Source of the DNA: Salinicola rhizosphaerae
Lineage (GTDB): Bacteria > Pseudomonadota > Gammaproteobacteria > Pseudomonadales > Halomonadaceae
Length of the DNA stretch: 64,000 nt
Assembly (NCBI RefSeq): GCF_014652715.1
Contig: NZ_BMZI01000004.1
Coordinates: 309,161 to 373,160, forward strand
Direction of reading: 5' to 3'
The notes under the pieces are model-generated. The model was not told the origin of the DNA. It worked only from the letters and a program-made list of their open reading frames with translations, and made no database searches. Shown here piece after piece: positions 56,555 to 64,000 of the stretch. A program made the translations under genes and the position numbers. The stretch's first letter is position 1. Every line of letters begins with the position of its first letter.

Positions 56555-57001
56555 TCAAACGCTCAGCAGGTAGGTATAGAACGCGTCATCTCGCTGCCAG
56601 CCAAGTGCGGCATAGCGCGACTGCGCTGTGCGGTTCTCGATCTGAGTACGCAGCATCAACTGGGGAACGCCATGATCGGCAGCCAGCTCGTGGGCGGCTT
56701 TCAGTAGCGCACTGCCCGCGCCGCTGCGACGCGCTTCGGGAACGACGAAGAGATCGTTGAGAATCCAGCGCATGGTGAGCGATGTGGTCGAGGGGACGGG
56801 AAACAGCTGGGCAAAACCGATGGCGGTGTCGGCGTCGTCCAGGGCGATGAGGAGATGCGCGTCGCCCTGGTCCAAACGCTCGATGAGAAAGCGCCGAGCG
56901 CCCCCGTTATCACTGGCCTGGCGATAGAACTGGCGGTAGCCATCGACGAGCGGTACCAGTTGATCGATATCGTCTTGATTGGCCGGACGAATGCGGAACA
57001 T
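56555..57001 (-). CDS. GNAT-family N-acetyltransferase
   Basis: This is a 148-residue acetyltransferase of the small GNAT type. It begins MFRIRPANQDDIDQLVPLVD; the acetyl-CoA-binding segment is FVVPEARRSGAGSALLKAAHELA near 92-114, followed by LMLRTQIENRTAQSRYAALGW. It is first in the GNAT/GNAT/PaiB operon and faces the MocR gene. The substrate is unknown; amine or polyamine is the inference from PaiB context. Confidence 0.88.
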   Translation of the reverse strand: MFRIRPANQDDIDQLVPLVDGYRQFYRQASDNGGARRFLIERLDQGDAHLLIALDDADTAIGFAQLFPVPSTTSLTMRWILNDLFVVPEARRSGAGSALLKAAHELAADHGVPQLMLRTQIENRTAQSRYAALGWQRDDAFYTYLLSV

Positions 57002-57059
57002 GCGGTGCTCCTTGGCTGGGAAATAGGCTTGCCATACGGCATCGGTAGATGACGCCGAG

Positions 57060-57122
57060 CCAGTTTGTCGGCAAACTGGTTCCTAGGTAAGAGCCAATAT
57101 CCGCAATTTTTTGAGAACCAGT
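57060..57122. promoter_or_regulatory. MocR-type operator with three arms
   Basis: CCAGTTTG (57060-57067) and CAAACTGG (57072-57079), loop TCGG. The second arm overlaps ACTGGTTC (57075-57082), which has an inverted partner GAACCAGT at 57115-57122, 32 bases on. The last arm ends one base before the GTG start of the MocR gene. The divergent GNAT operon starts at 57001. Confidence 0.7.
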
Positions 57123-57123
57123 C

Positions 57124-58617
57124 GTGTCTTCTCATGCCCATCCCCTCTGGATCATCGAAGCACTCAGCATGCGTCTGGCCTCGCCATCGACGGCGACACT
57201 CGCACAGCGTCTGTACCAGGCGCTGCGGGGATGGATCCAGAACGGCGAGCTCGGTGCCGGCAGTGCATTGCCTTCGTCACGTCAGTTGGCGCGGGAGCTG
57301 AAGCTCGGTCGCAATACGGTACTGAGTGCGATCGAACGTCTGACCGCGGAGGGATTTCTGGAGACCCGGCCAGGCGCCGGCGTGTTCGTTGCCGAATGGC
57401 GCCCGAGCGGGCGCACGTCGATCTCCGTGGCGTCGGCGCCACCGAGCGAGGCAGAGCTCAGCCTCTCGGCCCGGGGCGAGCGCATTCTCGATTTCAGCGC
57501 CGGGCTGAGCGATCGATATACCGCCTTCGCGCCCGGCGTGCCGGCGCTGGATCAGTTCCCGCGCGAGCGCTGGCAGCGGTTGTTGCGTCGACACCAGCAG
57601 CAGGCGCCGCTCGAGTGGCACGACTATCAGCATCAGGGCGGCGTGCCGGCGCTGCGTGAGGCGCTGTGCGACTATCTGCGCCTGTCTCGCTCGGTGCGCT
57701 GCCGACCGGAGCAGATCTTGATCACGCAGGGGGCGCAGCAGGGTTTCGAATTGGCGGCTCGGCTGCTGGCGGATGTGGGCGACGCGGTATGGCTGGAGGA
57801 GCCCGGCTACGGCGGGGCGCAGTCGTGTTTCGTCTCGGCCGGGCTCGATACGGTGCCGGTGCCGGTCGATGCCGAGGGCATGAATCTCGAGGCGTTGCCG
57901 ACGTCGGCGCCTTCACCGCGGCTGATCTACGTGACGCCATCGCATCAATATCCTAGCGGCGTCACCATGAGTCTCAAGCGTCGCGTGGCCTTGCTCGAGA
58001 CCGCTCAGCGCCATCGGGCATGGATTCTCGAGGACGACTATGACAGCGAATTTCGCTACGCCAGCGCGCCGATCGCCTCGCTACAGGGGCTGGTCGACAA
58101 TGGCCCGGTGATCTACGTCGGTACTTTCAGCAAGGTGCTCTATCCCGGCTTGCGGCTCGGCTATCTGGTGCTGCCCGAAGCGCTGATCGAGCCGTTCAAG
58201 CGGGCCAACGCCAGGCTCCATCGGGAAGGCCAGTATGTCGTGCAGTCGGCGTTGGCCACATTCATCGATGAGGGGCATTTTGCGCGCCACGTTGCGCGCA
58301 TGCGTGAACGTTACCGTCAACGCCAGGCCTGCCTGCGCGAGGCGCTGGCACCAGCGGTCGAGCGCGGCCTCGAGTTGTCGGAAGGCCAGGCCGGCATGCA
58401 CCTGGTGGCGAGTCTTGCCAGTCACGAGTTCGAGTCGGCGCTGGTGGCGCGTGCCGAGGCAGCGGGCGTACTGCTCTCGCCGCTCTCCCGTTACTATCTC
58501 GAACCGCCGGGTCGGCCGGGGCTGGTGCTCGGCTACGCCGGTGCGACAGAGGCGGAAATCGCCTCGGCCGGGTCATGGCTCGCCGAACAGTGGCTGGGTC
58601 TGGCAGAAGACGTTTGA
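57124..58617 (+). CDS. MocR/PdxR-type GntR-aminotransferase regulator
   Basis: This is a 497-residue fusion of a GntR winged helix and an aminotransferase-like PLP domain. The DNA-binding part contains LARELKLGRNTVLSAIERLTAEGFL near 57-81. The PLP domain starts near 125; the PLP lysine lies in VGTFSKVLYPGLRLGYLV, and WILEDDYDSEF precedes it. Such proteins sense PLP or an amine-PLP adduct. It faces the GNAT/PaiB operon and most likely controls it. The start is GTG 57124, with an ATG at 57169 as an alternative; no strong ribosome site is seen before either. Confidence 0.9.
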   Translation: MSSHAHPLWIIEALSMRLASPSTATLAQRLYQALRGWIQNGELGAGSALPSSRQLARELKLGRNTVLSAIERLTAEGFLETRPGAGVFVAEWRPSGRTSISVASAPPSEAELSLSARGERILDFSAGLSDRYTAFAPGVPALDQFPRERWQRLLRRHQQQAPLEWHDYQHQGGVPALREALCDYLRLSRSVRCRPEQILITQGAQQGFELAARLLADVGDAVWLEEPGYGGAQSCFVSAGLDTVPVPVDAEGMNLEALPTSAPSPRLIYVTPSHQYPSGVTMSLKRRVALLETAQRHRAWILEDDYDSEFRYASAPIASLQGLVDNGPVIYVGTFSKVLYPGLRLGYLVLPEALIEPFKRANARLHREGQYVVQSALATFIDEGHFARHVARMRERYRQRQACLREALAPAVERGLELSEGQAGMHLVASLASHEFESALVARAEAAGVLLSPLSRYYLEPPGRPGLVLGYAGATEAEIASAGSWLAEQWLGLAEDV

Positions 58618-58632
58618 TGCATTAGTCGCCGA

Positions 58633-59859
58633 TCAGGCCTCGCCGTCGGCGTCGTCCGAGGGGCCCGGTCGCTTCGCGTTGTCACGGCGTTCGGCAGGCT
58701 GCGATCCGACGTCTGCGGTCTGTCGCTGGTGACGAGAGGACTCCCGCTCGATGCCTTCGGGGAGGTAGACGCGTGAAGCGGGAATGGCGAGCTCTGCGTC
58801 GTGGGAGATCACGATATCGCGGATCTTCAGCAGTATCCCTTGCTTGATTTCATGGAACCGCTGCCAGTCGGTCTCCCGGGTGAAGGCGTAGACAATGATA
58901 TCGAGTGAATATTGACCGAACGTGGAGAAATTGACCGTGATCAGTTCGTCCTGATCGATCTCTTCGTGCTGCTGCAGATGACTGCGAATGTCATTGGTGA
59001 TGTTCTCGATCGCGTCGGCGTCCTGATAGCGGATACCGACGGTTTCCCAAAGCCGTCGGCTGACCATCCGTGTGGGCGTCTCGACCGAGATTTGGCTGAA
59101 CCAGGCATTGGGCACGTAGAGCGGTGGGCCGGCGAAGGTGCGAATCGTGGTCAGACGCCAGCCGATGTCCTCGACGATGCCCTCGATCTGACGCTCCGGT
59201 GAGCGAATCCAGTCGCCAACGACAAAGGGTTTGTCGAGATGCACCACCATGCCGCCAAAGAAGTTGGCGATGACATCGCGTGCGGCAAAGCCGATGACCA
59301 GCCCGCCGAAGCCACCCATGGCCAGAATGCTGGACATCGAGACGCCGAGGATCTGCAGACCGATCAAGATCAACGTGACGATGAGCACGGCGCCGACGAT
59401 CTTGGTCAGCGCGGAAGCCGATGTCGGATCTACCGGCTTGGCATGGCAATTGACCGGTGGGAAGACCAGGCGCTGCTCCAGGCGTCGGAACAGACGAATG
59501 CCGCCCCAGGCGAACAGCAGCAGGGTGATCAGCGCCCCGCCGCGCGTCAGAATCGTGGTCAGCTCCTTGATCTCGAAATGTGCACCGACCGCACCCGCAC
59601 CCAGCAGAATTGCCGTGGTCCACAGCCACCAGCGCAGCGGAGTGCGTACGCCGTGAATGATGGGATCGTCCCAGCGCCTAGGAGAGTTCCGCAGGCGTTG
59701 TTCCATTCTCTTCAGCAGAACATGCAGCACCAGATCCGCGATGACGGCAACGACCAGAAGCACGATGGGAAACAGCAGCCAGCCGGGAACGTGGAGCCAG
59801 TTGCTGAGCTGATTCTGGGTCGCGGAGGCGTAGTCGGTAATTCTATCGTGAATTCTCAT
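58633..59859 (-). CDS. MscS-family mechanosensitive channel
   Basis: This is a 408-residue small-conductance mechanosensitive channel. Four or five membrane helices precede the MscS pore region SSILAMGGFGGLVIGFAARD near 195-214 and FFGGMVVHLDKPFVVGDWI. The cytosolic beta domain and carboxy vestibule follow, with a polar tail. Start ATG 59859 has AGGG before it; a GTG at 59880 is an alternative. In salt-adapted bacteria such channels release solutes on hypo-osmotic shock. It is a lone gene. Confidence 0.9.
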   Translation of the reverse strand: MRIHDRITDYASATQNQLSNWLHVPGWLLFPIVLLVVAVIADLVLHVLLKRMEQRLRNSPRRWDDPIIHGVRTPLRWWLWTTAILLGAGAVGAHFEIKELTTILTRGGALITLLLFAWGGIRLFRRLEQRLVFPPVNCHAKPVDPTSASALTKIVGAVLIVTLILIGLQILGVSMSSILAMGGFGGLVIGFAARDVIANFFGGMVVHLDKPFVVGDWIRSPERQIEGIVEDIGWRLTTIRTFAGPPLYVPNAWFSQISVETPTRMVSRRLWETVGIRYQDADAIENITNDIRSHLQQHEEIDQDELITVNFSTFGQYSLDIIVYAFTRETDWQRFHEIKQGILLKIRDIVISHDAELAIPASRVYLPEGIERESSRHQRQTADVGSQPAERRDNAKRPGPSDDADGEA

Positions 59860-60050
59860 GCATCCCTGATTCCGAGGCACTCGGTCGCGAATCCCTGCGC
59901 CGAGGGTTTGGGGTTTCTGTGAGGGTTATCAGATAGTGCCTGTCGAGTGATGGCATCCGTAACGATAGGTAGCTTAGACGGCCGGTGCGCTTGTCGCCAC
60001 GCTCGCACTTGGCGCCACGCTTCAATGACTGGCCATCGGCTGGCGGCGGG

Positions 60051-60587
60051 TCAGTCTCGACCCAGGCAGCAACGCTTGGCCTTCTTGCCGCTGCCGCAAG
60101 GGCAGGGGGCATTACGGGAGATATTGGTCGGTGGCGGGTCGAGCACGCCATCGACGTAGCGCCAGCGCCCATCCTCGATCCGAAAGCGAGAGCGCTCGTG
60201 AAAAGTGTGCGGTGCTAATCTTTGATGTCCTGCCGCCGCGGCGTGGCCGTTTTCGATTGGTTGGAAGTACGCCTTGAATTCCACGACGCCGCGGCTGTCG
60301 CTGCACTGTGTCTCGATGATCTCGAGCCCTAGCCAGTCGTTGCTGCGGCGATCCAGTTCGGCTGCGCTCAATTCGGGGTCGATATGCCCGGGCGACCAGG
60401 TGTCGATGAGATATTGACCCAGACCGCCGAGCGCAAAGGCGGTGTAACGAGAGCGCATCAGCGCCTCGGGCGTTGGTGGCAGTGCCTGCCCGCTGTGGTA
60501 GCGCCCACAGCAGCGGTCGTAATATTCACCGCTGTTGCAGGGACATCGCGTGTCATCGGAACCTTGAGAGACTGTGTAATAAGACAT
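60051..60587 (-). CDS. YchJ-family protein with two SEC-C zinc motifs
   Basis: This is a 178-residue YchJ (UPF0225) family protein. The N-terminal SEC-C motif is CPCNSGEYYDRCC near 15-27 and the C-terminal one is [13 protein letters not shown] near 163-175, each with cysteines for zinc. The middle is an NTF2-like fold (RSRYTAFALGGLGQYLIDTW). Function is unknown in detail. It is a lone gene on the minus strand. A second SEC-C gene of the small type is broken elsewhere in the window (15722). Confidence 0.93.
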   Translation of the reverse strand: MSYYTVSQGSDDTRCPCNSGEYYDRCCGRYHSGQALPPTPEALMRSRYTAFALGGLGQYLIDTWSPGHIDPELSAAELDRRSNDWLGLEIIETQCSDSRGVVEFKAYFQPIENGHAAAAGHQRLAPHTFHERSRFRIEDGRWRYVDGVLDPPPTNISRNAPCPCGSGKKAKRCCLGRD

Positions 60588-60825
60588 GGACGTAAACTAC
60601 GCTATTATTTGTCGCGGAATGTTAATGTCGCACTGACGCAACTGTGGTCTTATGGTACAACAGCGCCGCGAAATCGCGCTTTCAGGACATCTGGCACATT
60701 GCAGCGCTTCGGATTGCGGTAAGCAGCCTGGGTGCGGCAAGCACCGTGCGTAGAACGATGAAGGCATCGCGAGCGCCAGCCTAGACTTTGTCGTCCAGCC
60801 ACTCGACGTGTAGGTCGATTCACTT

Positions 60826-61539
60826 ATGTTTCTCGATGAGTTTCACTTTGCCGAAGGAGAGCGGGTCTGCATCAGCGCCGAACAGGCGAGCCGATTCGCG
60901 CGTGAGATAGCGGGAGACTTCAATCCCATTCACGATCCCTGTGCCCGCCGGTTCTGCGTTCCCGGAGATCTTCTCTTCGCGCTCGTGCTGTCTCGCTACG
61001 GGCTCTCGCAGCGGATGACCTTCCGCTTCTGCGGCATGGTAGGCAATCGCCTCTCGCTAAGCTTCGTCGAGGACGCCGAGGGCAACGTCAGCGTCGTCGA
61101 TGACGCCGGCAAGCAGTATCTCAGCGTCACGCGTGAGGGCTGGACGCTGCGAGATCCGGCGACGGTGGAGACGTTCACGCGGCGCTATGTGGCTTTCTCG
61201 GGGCGCAACTTTCCGCACTATCTCAAGCCGCTGCTGGAAGAGAAGGGTGTGATGTTCAACCCGCAGCGCCCGCTGGTGATCTACGACAGCATGGGATTCT
61301 CCCTCGAGGATCACGACCCATGCGATCTCGAGCTCGATTTCGCCGGTGCCGAGCTGGACGTCAAAGGCAAGCGGGGCGAAGCGATGCTCGAATTTCGCAT
61401 GGGCTGTCACGGGCGTCACGTGGGCGTCGGCACCAAGAAGCTCGTGATCAGCGGGCTGCAGGACTACGACGCCGAGAAGATGGACACTTTCGTCACCAGC
61501 TTTGCACAGCTGAAAGCTGCCAACCCCTGCTCCGCCTGA
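60826..61539 (+). CDS. DUF3581-family protein
   Basis: This is a 237-residue protein of the DUF3581 family, found in gammaproteobacteria. It shows ASRFAREIAGDFNPIHDPCARRF near 20-42, like a hot-dog-fold thioesterase-type N-terminus, and GYG-free later blocks with FSGRNFPHYLKPLLEE and VIYDSMGFSLED. No catalytic residues can be named. The upstream 238 bp have no gene. It is followed by a K+ channel gene 148 bp away. Confidence 0.82.
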   Translation: MFLDEFHFAEGERVCISAEQASRFAREIAGDFNPIHDPCARRFCVPGDLLFALVLSRYGLSQRMTFRFCGMVGNRLSLSFVEDAEGNVSVVDDAGKQYLSVTREGWTLRDPATVETFTRRYVAFSGRNFPHYLKPLLEEKGVMFNPQRPLVIYDSMGFSLEDHDPCDLELDFAGAELDVKGKRGEAMLEFRMGCHGRHVGVGTKKLVISGLQDYDAEKMDTFVTSFAQLKAANPCSA

Positions 61540-61687
61540 TGCACTCGGTTGCGTCGGGCGAGCCTCTCCGATATCGGCGCTGGCTCGATCGATTGGCATC
61601 TCCGCTAGCGTTGGGCCGTGACCGTTCGTTCACCGATCTCTTCCGTCACGCCGTAAAGTCGAGGTATCCGCCTGCCAGGACTCGGCC

Positions 61688-62536
61688 ATGAAGGAACACG
61701 TCACACCGTTTCAATTCTTCATTCTCGCGCTCTCTTTCTATGTACTGGGCGCGATGCTCGCCGATGTCGCGCTCGACTTGCCGCCGGATATCCGGCAGCT
61801 GTTCGGCTACATGGATTACGTCGTCTGCTTTTTCTTCTTCATCGACTTCTGCCTGCGCTTCTATCGCGCGCCCAGCAAGTGGCGATACATGCGTTGGGGG
61901 TGGCTCGATCTGCTGGCCTGTATTCCCGCCGGCTGGTTTCAGGCGGCGCGGCTGGCGCGAGTGGTGCAGATCATTCGCGTGCTGCGCGCGCTACGATCAC
62001 TGGAATTGATCTGGCAGCTGCTGTTTCGCAATCGCGCCGAAGGCGTGCTTGCCTCAGCAGCGACGGCAACGGTACTGCTGGTCGTGTTCGGTGCGATGAC
62101 CGTGCTGATGGTGGAAACCCCCAATCCGAATAGCCCGATCAACACGGCGGAAGAAGCACTATGGTGGGCGATCGTCACGGTCACGACGGTGGGCTACGGT
62201 GACTACTATCCGATCACGACGCTCGGGCGGGTCGTTGCCGTACTGCTGATGGTCTGCGGCGTCGGCTTGTTCGGTAGCTTTGCGGCGTATATCAGCTCGC
62301 TGTTCGTCGAAGACCAGGAAGCCTCTGACGCGCGACAGCACAAGGCCAACCGTCGCATGATGCGGCATATGATCGAACAGGTGGGCGACCTGCAGACCGA
62401 GATCGAGTCGCTGCGCCAGGAATTGCGTGATCACCGGCGTGAACTCAATGGGCTGCATCAGGCGACACGGGAGTCGAGTTCGCACGACGAGCGACGTTCG
62501 CCGCAGGCCCACGATGACGATAACTCCGAACGATGA
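61688..62536 (+). CDS. Voltage-gated-type potassium channel
   Basis: This is a 282-residue ion channel with six membrane helices. The selectivity filter is TVGYGD (167-172). An S4-like helix near 85-105 carries arginines at about every third residue (R88, R91, R97, R100, R103), so voltage sensing is likely. The C-terminus, after EDQEASDARQHKANRR, is a coiled-coil-like helix rich in Glu, Arg and Gln. Potassium channels of this type are common in halophiles. It ends just before a non-coding stretch with a strong terminator. Confidence 0.9.
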   Translation: MKEHVTPFQFFILALSFYVLGAMLADVALDLPPDIRQLFGYMDYVVCFFFFIDFCLRFYRAPSKWRYMRWGWLDLLACIPAGWFQAARLARVVQIIRVLRALRSLELIWQLLFRNRAEGVLASAATATVLLVVFGAMTVLMVETPNPNSPINTAEEALWWAIVTVTTVGYGDYYPITTLGRVVAVLLMVCGVGLFGSFAAYISSLFVEDQEASDARQHKANRRMMRHMIEQVGDLQTEIESLRQELRDHRRELNGLHQATRESSSHDERRSPQAHDDDNSER

Positions 62537-62735
62537 CCCTGATAGCACATTTGCATTGCGCTAAAAATATAAGGGTGCTAATCTATTTTGCATTGAACGA
62601 AGTCACTGATTTGTCATCTCCATGAGTCTCAGTCGCCGTTCAGGTTTCTGCAGTCGTTCGAGTCGCGTCTAGCACGCATCTCCTAGTAACACCCCGCCTC
62701 GCCCGCGCATCCCCCCTCTTGCGCGGGCTTTTTTT
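62537..62735 (+). ncRNA. Possible small RNA or 3' UTR with promoter-like boxes
   Basis: No ORF is supported. A TGCTAATCT extended -10 (62577-62584 region) has TTGCGC at 62556-62561 17 bases upstream. A transcript starting near 62592 would run about 145 nt to the terminator at 62701-62735. The 9-base TTTGCATTG occurs twice (62550-62558, 62587-62595). It may equally be the 3' UTR of the channel gene. Confidence 0.3.
62701..62735 (+). terminator. Rho-independent terminator
   Basis: GCCCGCGCA (62701-62709) and TGCGCGGGC (62720-62728), loop of ten bases, then seven T residues. It closes the K+ channel transcript or the candidate small RNA. Confidence 0.92.
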
Positions 62736-62782
62736 GTGGCCTGCCGTCCATGGCGGCCACCCGTCGGGCCGCCTGCAGCGTC

Positions 62783-62806
62783 AAAAACCGCTCCCGGCGG
62801 TTTTTT
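62783..62806. terminator. Terminator for cynS (bidirectional)
   Basis: AAAAACCGC (62783-62791) and GCGGTTTTT (62797-62805), loop TCCCG, with another T following. It reads as a terminator on both strands; cynS ends at 62829 on the minus strand. Confidence 0.88.
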
Positions 62807-62828
62807 GCCCGTCATTTCGTTATATCAC

Positions 62829-63269
62829 CTACCAACTCTTGTAGGGCAGGAACTTGCCGCTCATCGTCACCACCACGCGATCACCGTGGGGGTTCTCCTC
62901 GCATTCGACGTCCATCGCGAAGTCGATGGCGCTCATGATGCCGTCGCCGAATTTTTCCTGAATCACATCCTTCAGCGTAGGCCCGTAGACGCCGACGATC
63001 TCGTAGAGCCGGTAGATCAGCGGGTCCTGCGGGATCGCGCCGTCCCACTGCTTGGTCGGAAAGGCCATGAGCGCAGCGATCACGTCGTCGTCCAGTCCTA
63101 GCGCCTCGGTCAGTTTCCGCGCGGCTTCGGGCGGCGCGCTGTTCATTCCGTAGCAGGCCGAGGCGACCCAGACCGGGGAATGGCCGGTGGCCCTGCCCAG
63201 GTCTTCCCAGCTCAGGCCCTTGCGTGCCTTGGCGGCCATCAGGGTGTGATGCATCTCCAGCTTGTCCAT
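62829..63269 (-). CDS. cynS: Cyanate hydratase (cyanase)
   Basis: This is a 146-residue cyanase, which turns cyanate and bicarbonate into ammonia and CO2. The catalytic residues of E. coli CynS (R96, E99, S122) align with R87, E90 and S113, all present in YRLYE and GDGIMSAIDF. The N-terminus is a helical DNA-binding-like domain (LTMAAKARKGLSWEDLGRATG type). The ATG has GGAG eight bases upstream. It follows an FNT-family transporter gene by 57 bp and probably forms an operon with it. Confidence 0.95.
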   Translation of the reverse strand: MDKLEMHHTLMAAKARKGLSWEDLGRATGHSPVWVASACYGMNSAPPEAARKLTEALGLDDDVIAALMAFPTKQWDGAIPQDPLIYRLYEIVGVYGPTLKDVIQEKFGDGIMSAIDFAMDVECEENPHGDRVVVTMSGKFLPYKSW

Positions 63270-63295
63270 GGGTTCAGCTCCTGCAAGACGAGAAA

Positions 63296-63317
63296 GGCAG
63301 CGCCGGGTGGCGCTGCC
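63296..63317 (-). promoter_or_regulatory. Hairpin between FNT and cynS genes
   Basis: GGCAGCGCC (63296-63304) and GGCGCTGCC (63309-63317), loop GGGT. On the minus strand it follows the FNT stop and is followed by TTTCT. A partial terminator or mRNA stabiliser between the two genes. Confidence 0.65.
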
Positions 63318-63326
63318 GTGGCGGTG

Positions 63327-64000
63327 TCAGACCAGATTGCGCTTGGGGCCCGTCTTCACGTGAGTGGCATAGAGCGTGAGGCCAGTGAAGGCGAGGCCGC
63401 CGGCCAGGTTGCCGAGCACGGTGGGAATCTCGTTCCACCAGACGTAATCGGCGATCGAGAAGCCGCCGCCCATGATCATCGCGGAAGGGAACAGGAACAT
63501 GTTGACGATGGAGTGCTCGAAGCCCATGTAGAAGAACAGCATGATCGGCATCCACATCGCGATCACCTTGCCGCTGACCGAGGTCGATATCATCGCGCCG
63601 ACCACGCCCATCGAGACCATCCAGTTGCACAACATGCCGCGGATGAAGATCGTGAACCAGCCGGCCACGCCGTACTGGGCATAGCCGAGCGTGCGAGCCT
63701 CGCCGATGCCGGCGATCTTTTCACCCACGACCCCCGGCCCGATCGAGAAGCCGTAGGTGAAGATGAACGCCATCATGATGGCGACCGTCAGCGCGCCGCC
63801 AAGATTGCCCAGGAAGACCCAGCCCCAGTTGCGCAGCACGCGGTTGAAGGTGACGCCCTGGCGACGGTCCAGCAGCGCCAGCGGCGTCAGCATGAACACG
63901 CCGGTGAGCAGATCGAAGCCCATCAGATAGAGCATGACGAAGCCGACAGGAAACAGGATCGCGCCGGCAAGCGGCTGGCCCGTCTGCACCGTGATGGTGA
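63327..64000 (-). CDS. FNT-family (formate/nitrite) transporter, truncated by window end
   Basis: This is the C-terminal part, at least 224 residues, of a formate/nitrite transporter family protein. The frame runs off the window end, so the start is missing. It shows LGNLGGAL and LCNWMVSMGV, typical FNT half-motifs, and the terminal helix. FNT members carry formate, nitrite, hydrosulfide or lactate. It lies directly upstream of cynS, so import of cyanate or nitrite is a reasonable guess, not shown. Confidence 0.88.
   Translation of the reverse strand, partial: TITVQTGQPLAGAILFPVGFVMLYLMGFDLLTGVFMLTPLALLDRRQGVTFNRVLRNWGWVFLGNLGGALTVAIMMAFIFTYGFSIGPGVVGEKIAGIGEARTLGYAQYGVAGWFTIFIRGMLCNWMVSMGVVGAMISTSVSGKVIAMWMPIMLFFYMGFEHSIVNMFLFPSAMIMGGGFSIADYVWWNEIPTVLGNLAGGLAFTGLTLYATHVKTGPKRNLV

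Overview
The window is a 64 kb, GC-rich, densely coded chromosomal segment with no rRNA, tRNA, phage, insertion sequence or CRISPR array that I could see. The gene set (GlnE, DbpA, RhlE, DgkA, TrhO, YchJ, NadC, a DUF3581 protein, TRAP, TTT and NhaC-type sodium-coupled transporters) fits a gammaproteobacterium. The protein style resembles the Halomonadaceae (Halomonas, Salinicola, Chromohalobacter), but the genus is inference.

Layout. 0-10 kb: YebC-family regulator, dbpA with a RIO-type kinase, an MDR oxidoreductase, an amino-acid binding protein, a HIT protein, a chemotaxis receptor and rhlE. 10-16 kb: an NhaC-type transporter with a PLP sulfur-amino-acid lyase, divergent from a FadR-type regulator plus a periplasmic glycerophosphodiesterase; then a cupin and a broken SEC-C gene. 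16-25 kb: a LysR regulator divergent from a five-gene peptide-type ABC importer followed by two M20 peptidases. 25-31.5 kb: a small HrpK/NolX-like protein behind a structured leader, prolyl aminopeptidase, dgkA, a MobA-like/XdhC pair, and a SIR2-like protein directly downstream of nadC. 31.7-33.3 kb: a sodium:solute symporter with a small partner. 33.4-42.4 kb: a polyol-type cluster with a glycerol-kinase-like enzyme and two FAD oxidoreductases facing a TRAP importer, followed by a glutamine amidotransferase and a DeoR regulator. 42-50 kb: MFS exporter with a GlxA-type regulator, an OprB-type porin, a VOC protein and a tctCBA set. 50-64 kb: glnE, a YrbL-like kinase, trhO, a PaiB/GNAT/GNAT operon divergent from a MocR regulator, an MscS channel, ychJ, DUF3581, a voltage-gated-type K+ channel, cynS and a truncated FNT transporter.

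How it works together. Most of the window is uptake and catabolism modules, each paired with a local regulator. Several binding-protein genes are followed by a hairpin before the membrane-subunit gene, a common way to keep binding protein in excess. The items most worth following up are the SIR2-like protein linked to nadC, in which the expected catalytic histidine is asparagine; the TRAP-fed kinase/dehydrogenase cluster, whose kinase lacks the arginine that binds glycerol in GlpK and whose two arms share a 10-base motif; the PaiAB-like operon under a MocR regulator with a clear operator; and the orphan HrpK/NolX-like protein. All functions are read from sequence alone; no search was run.
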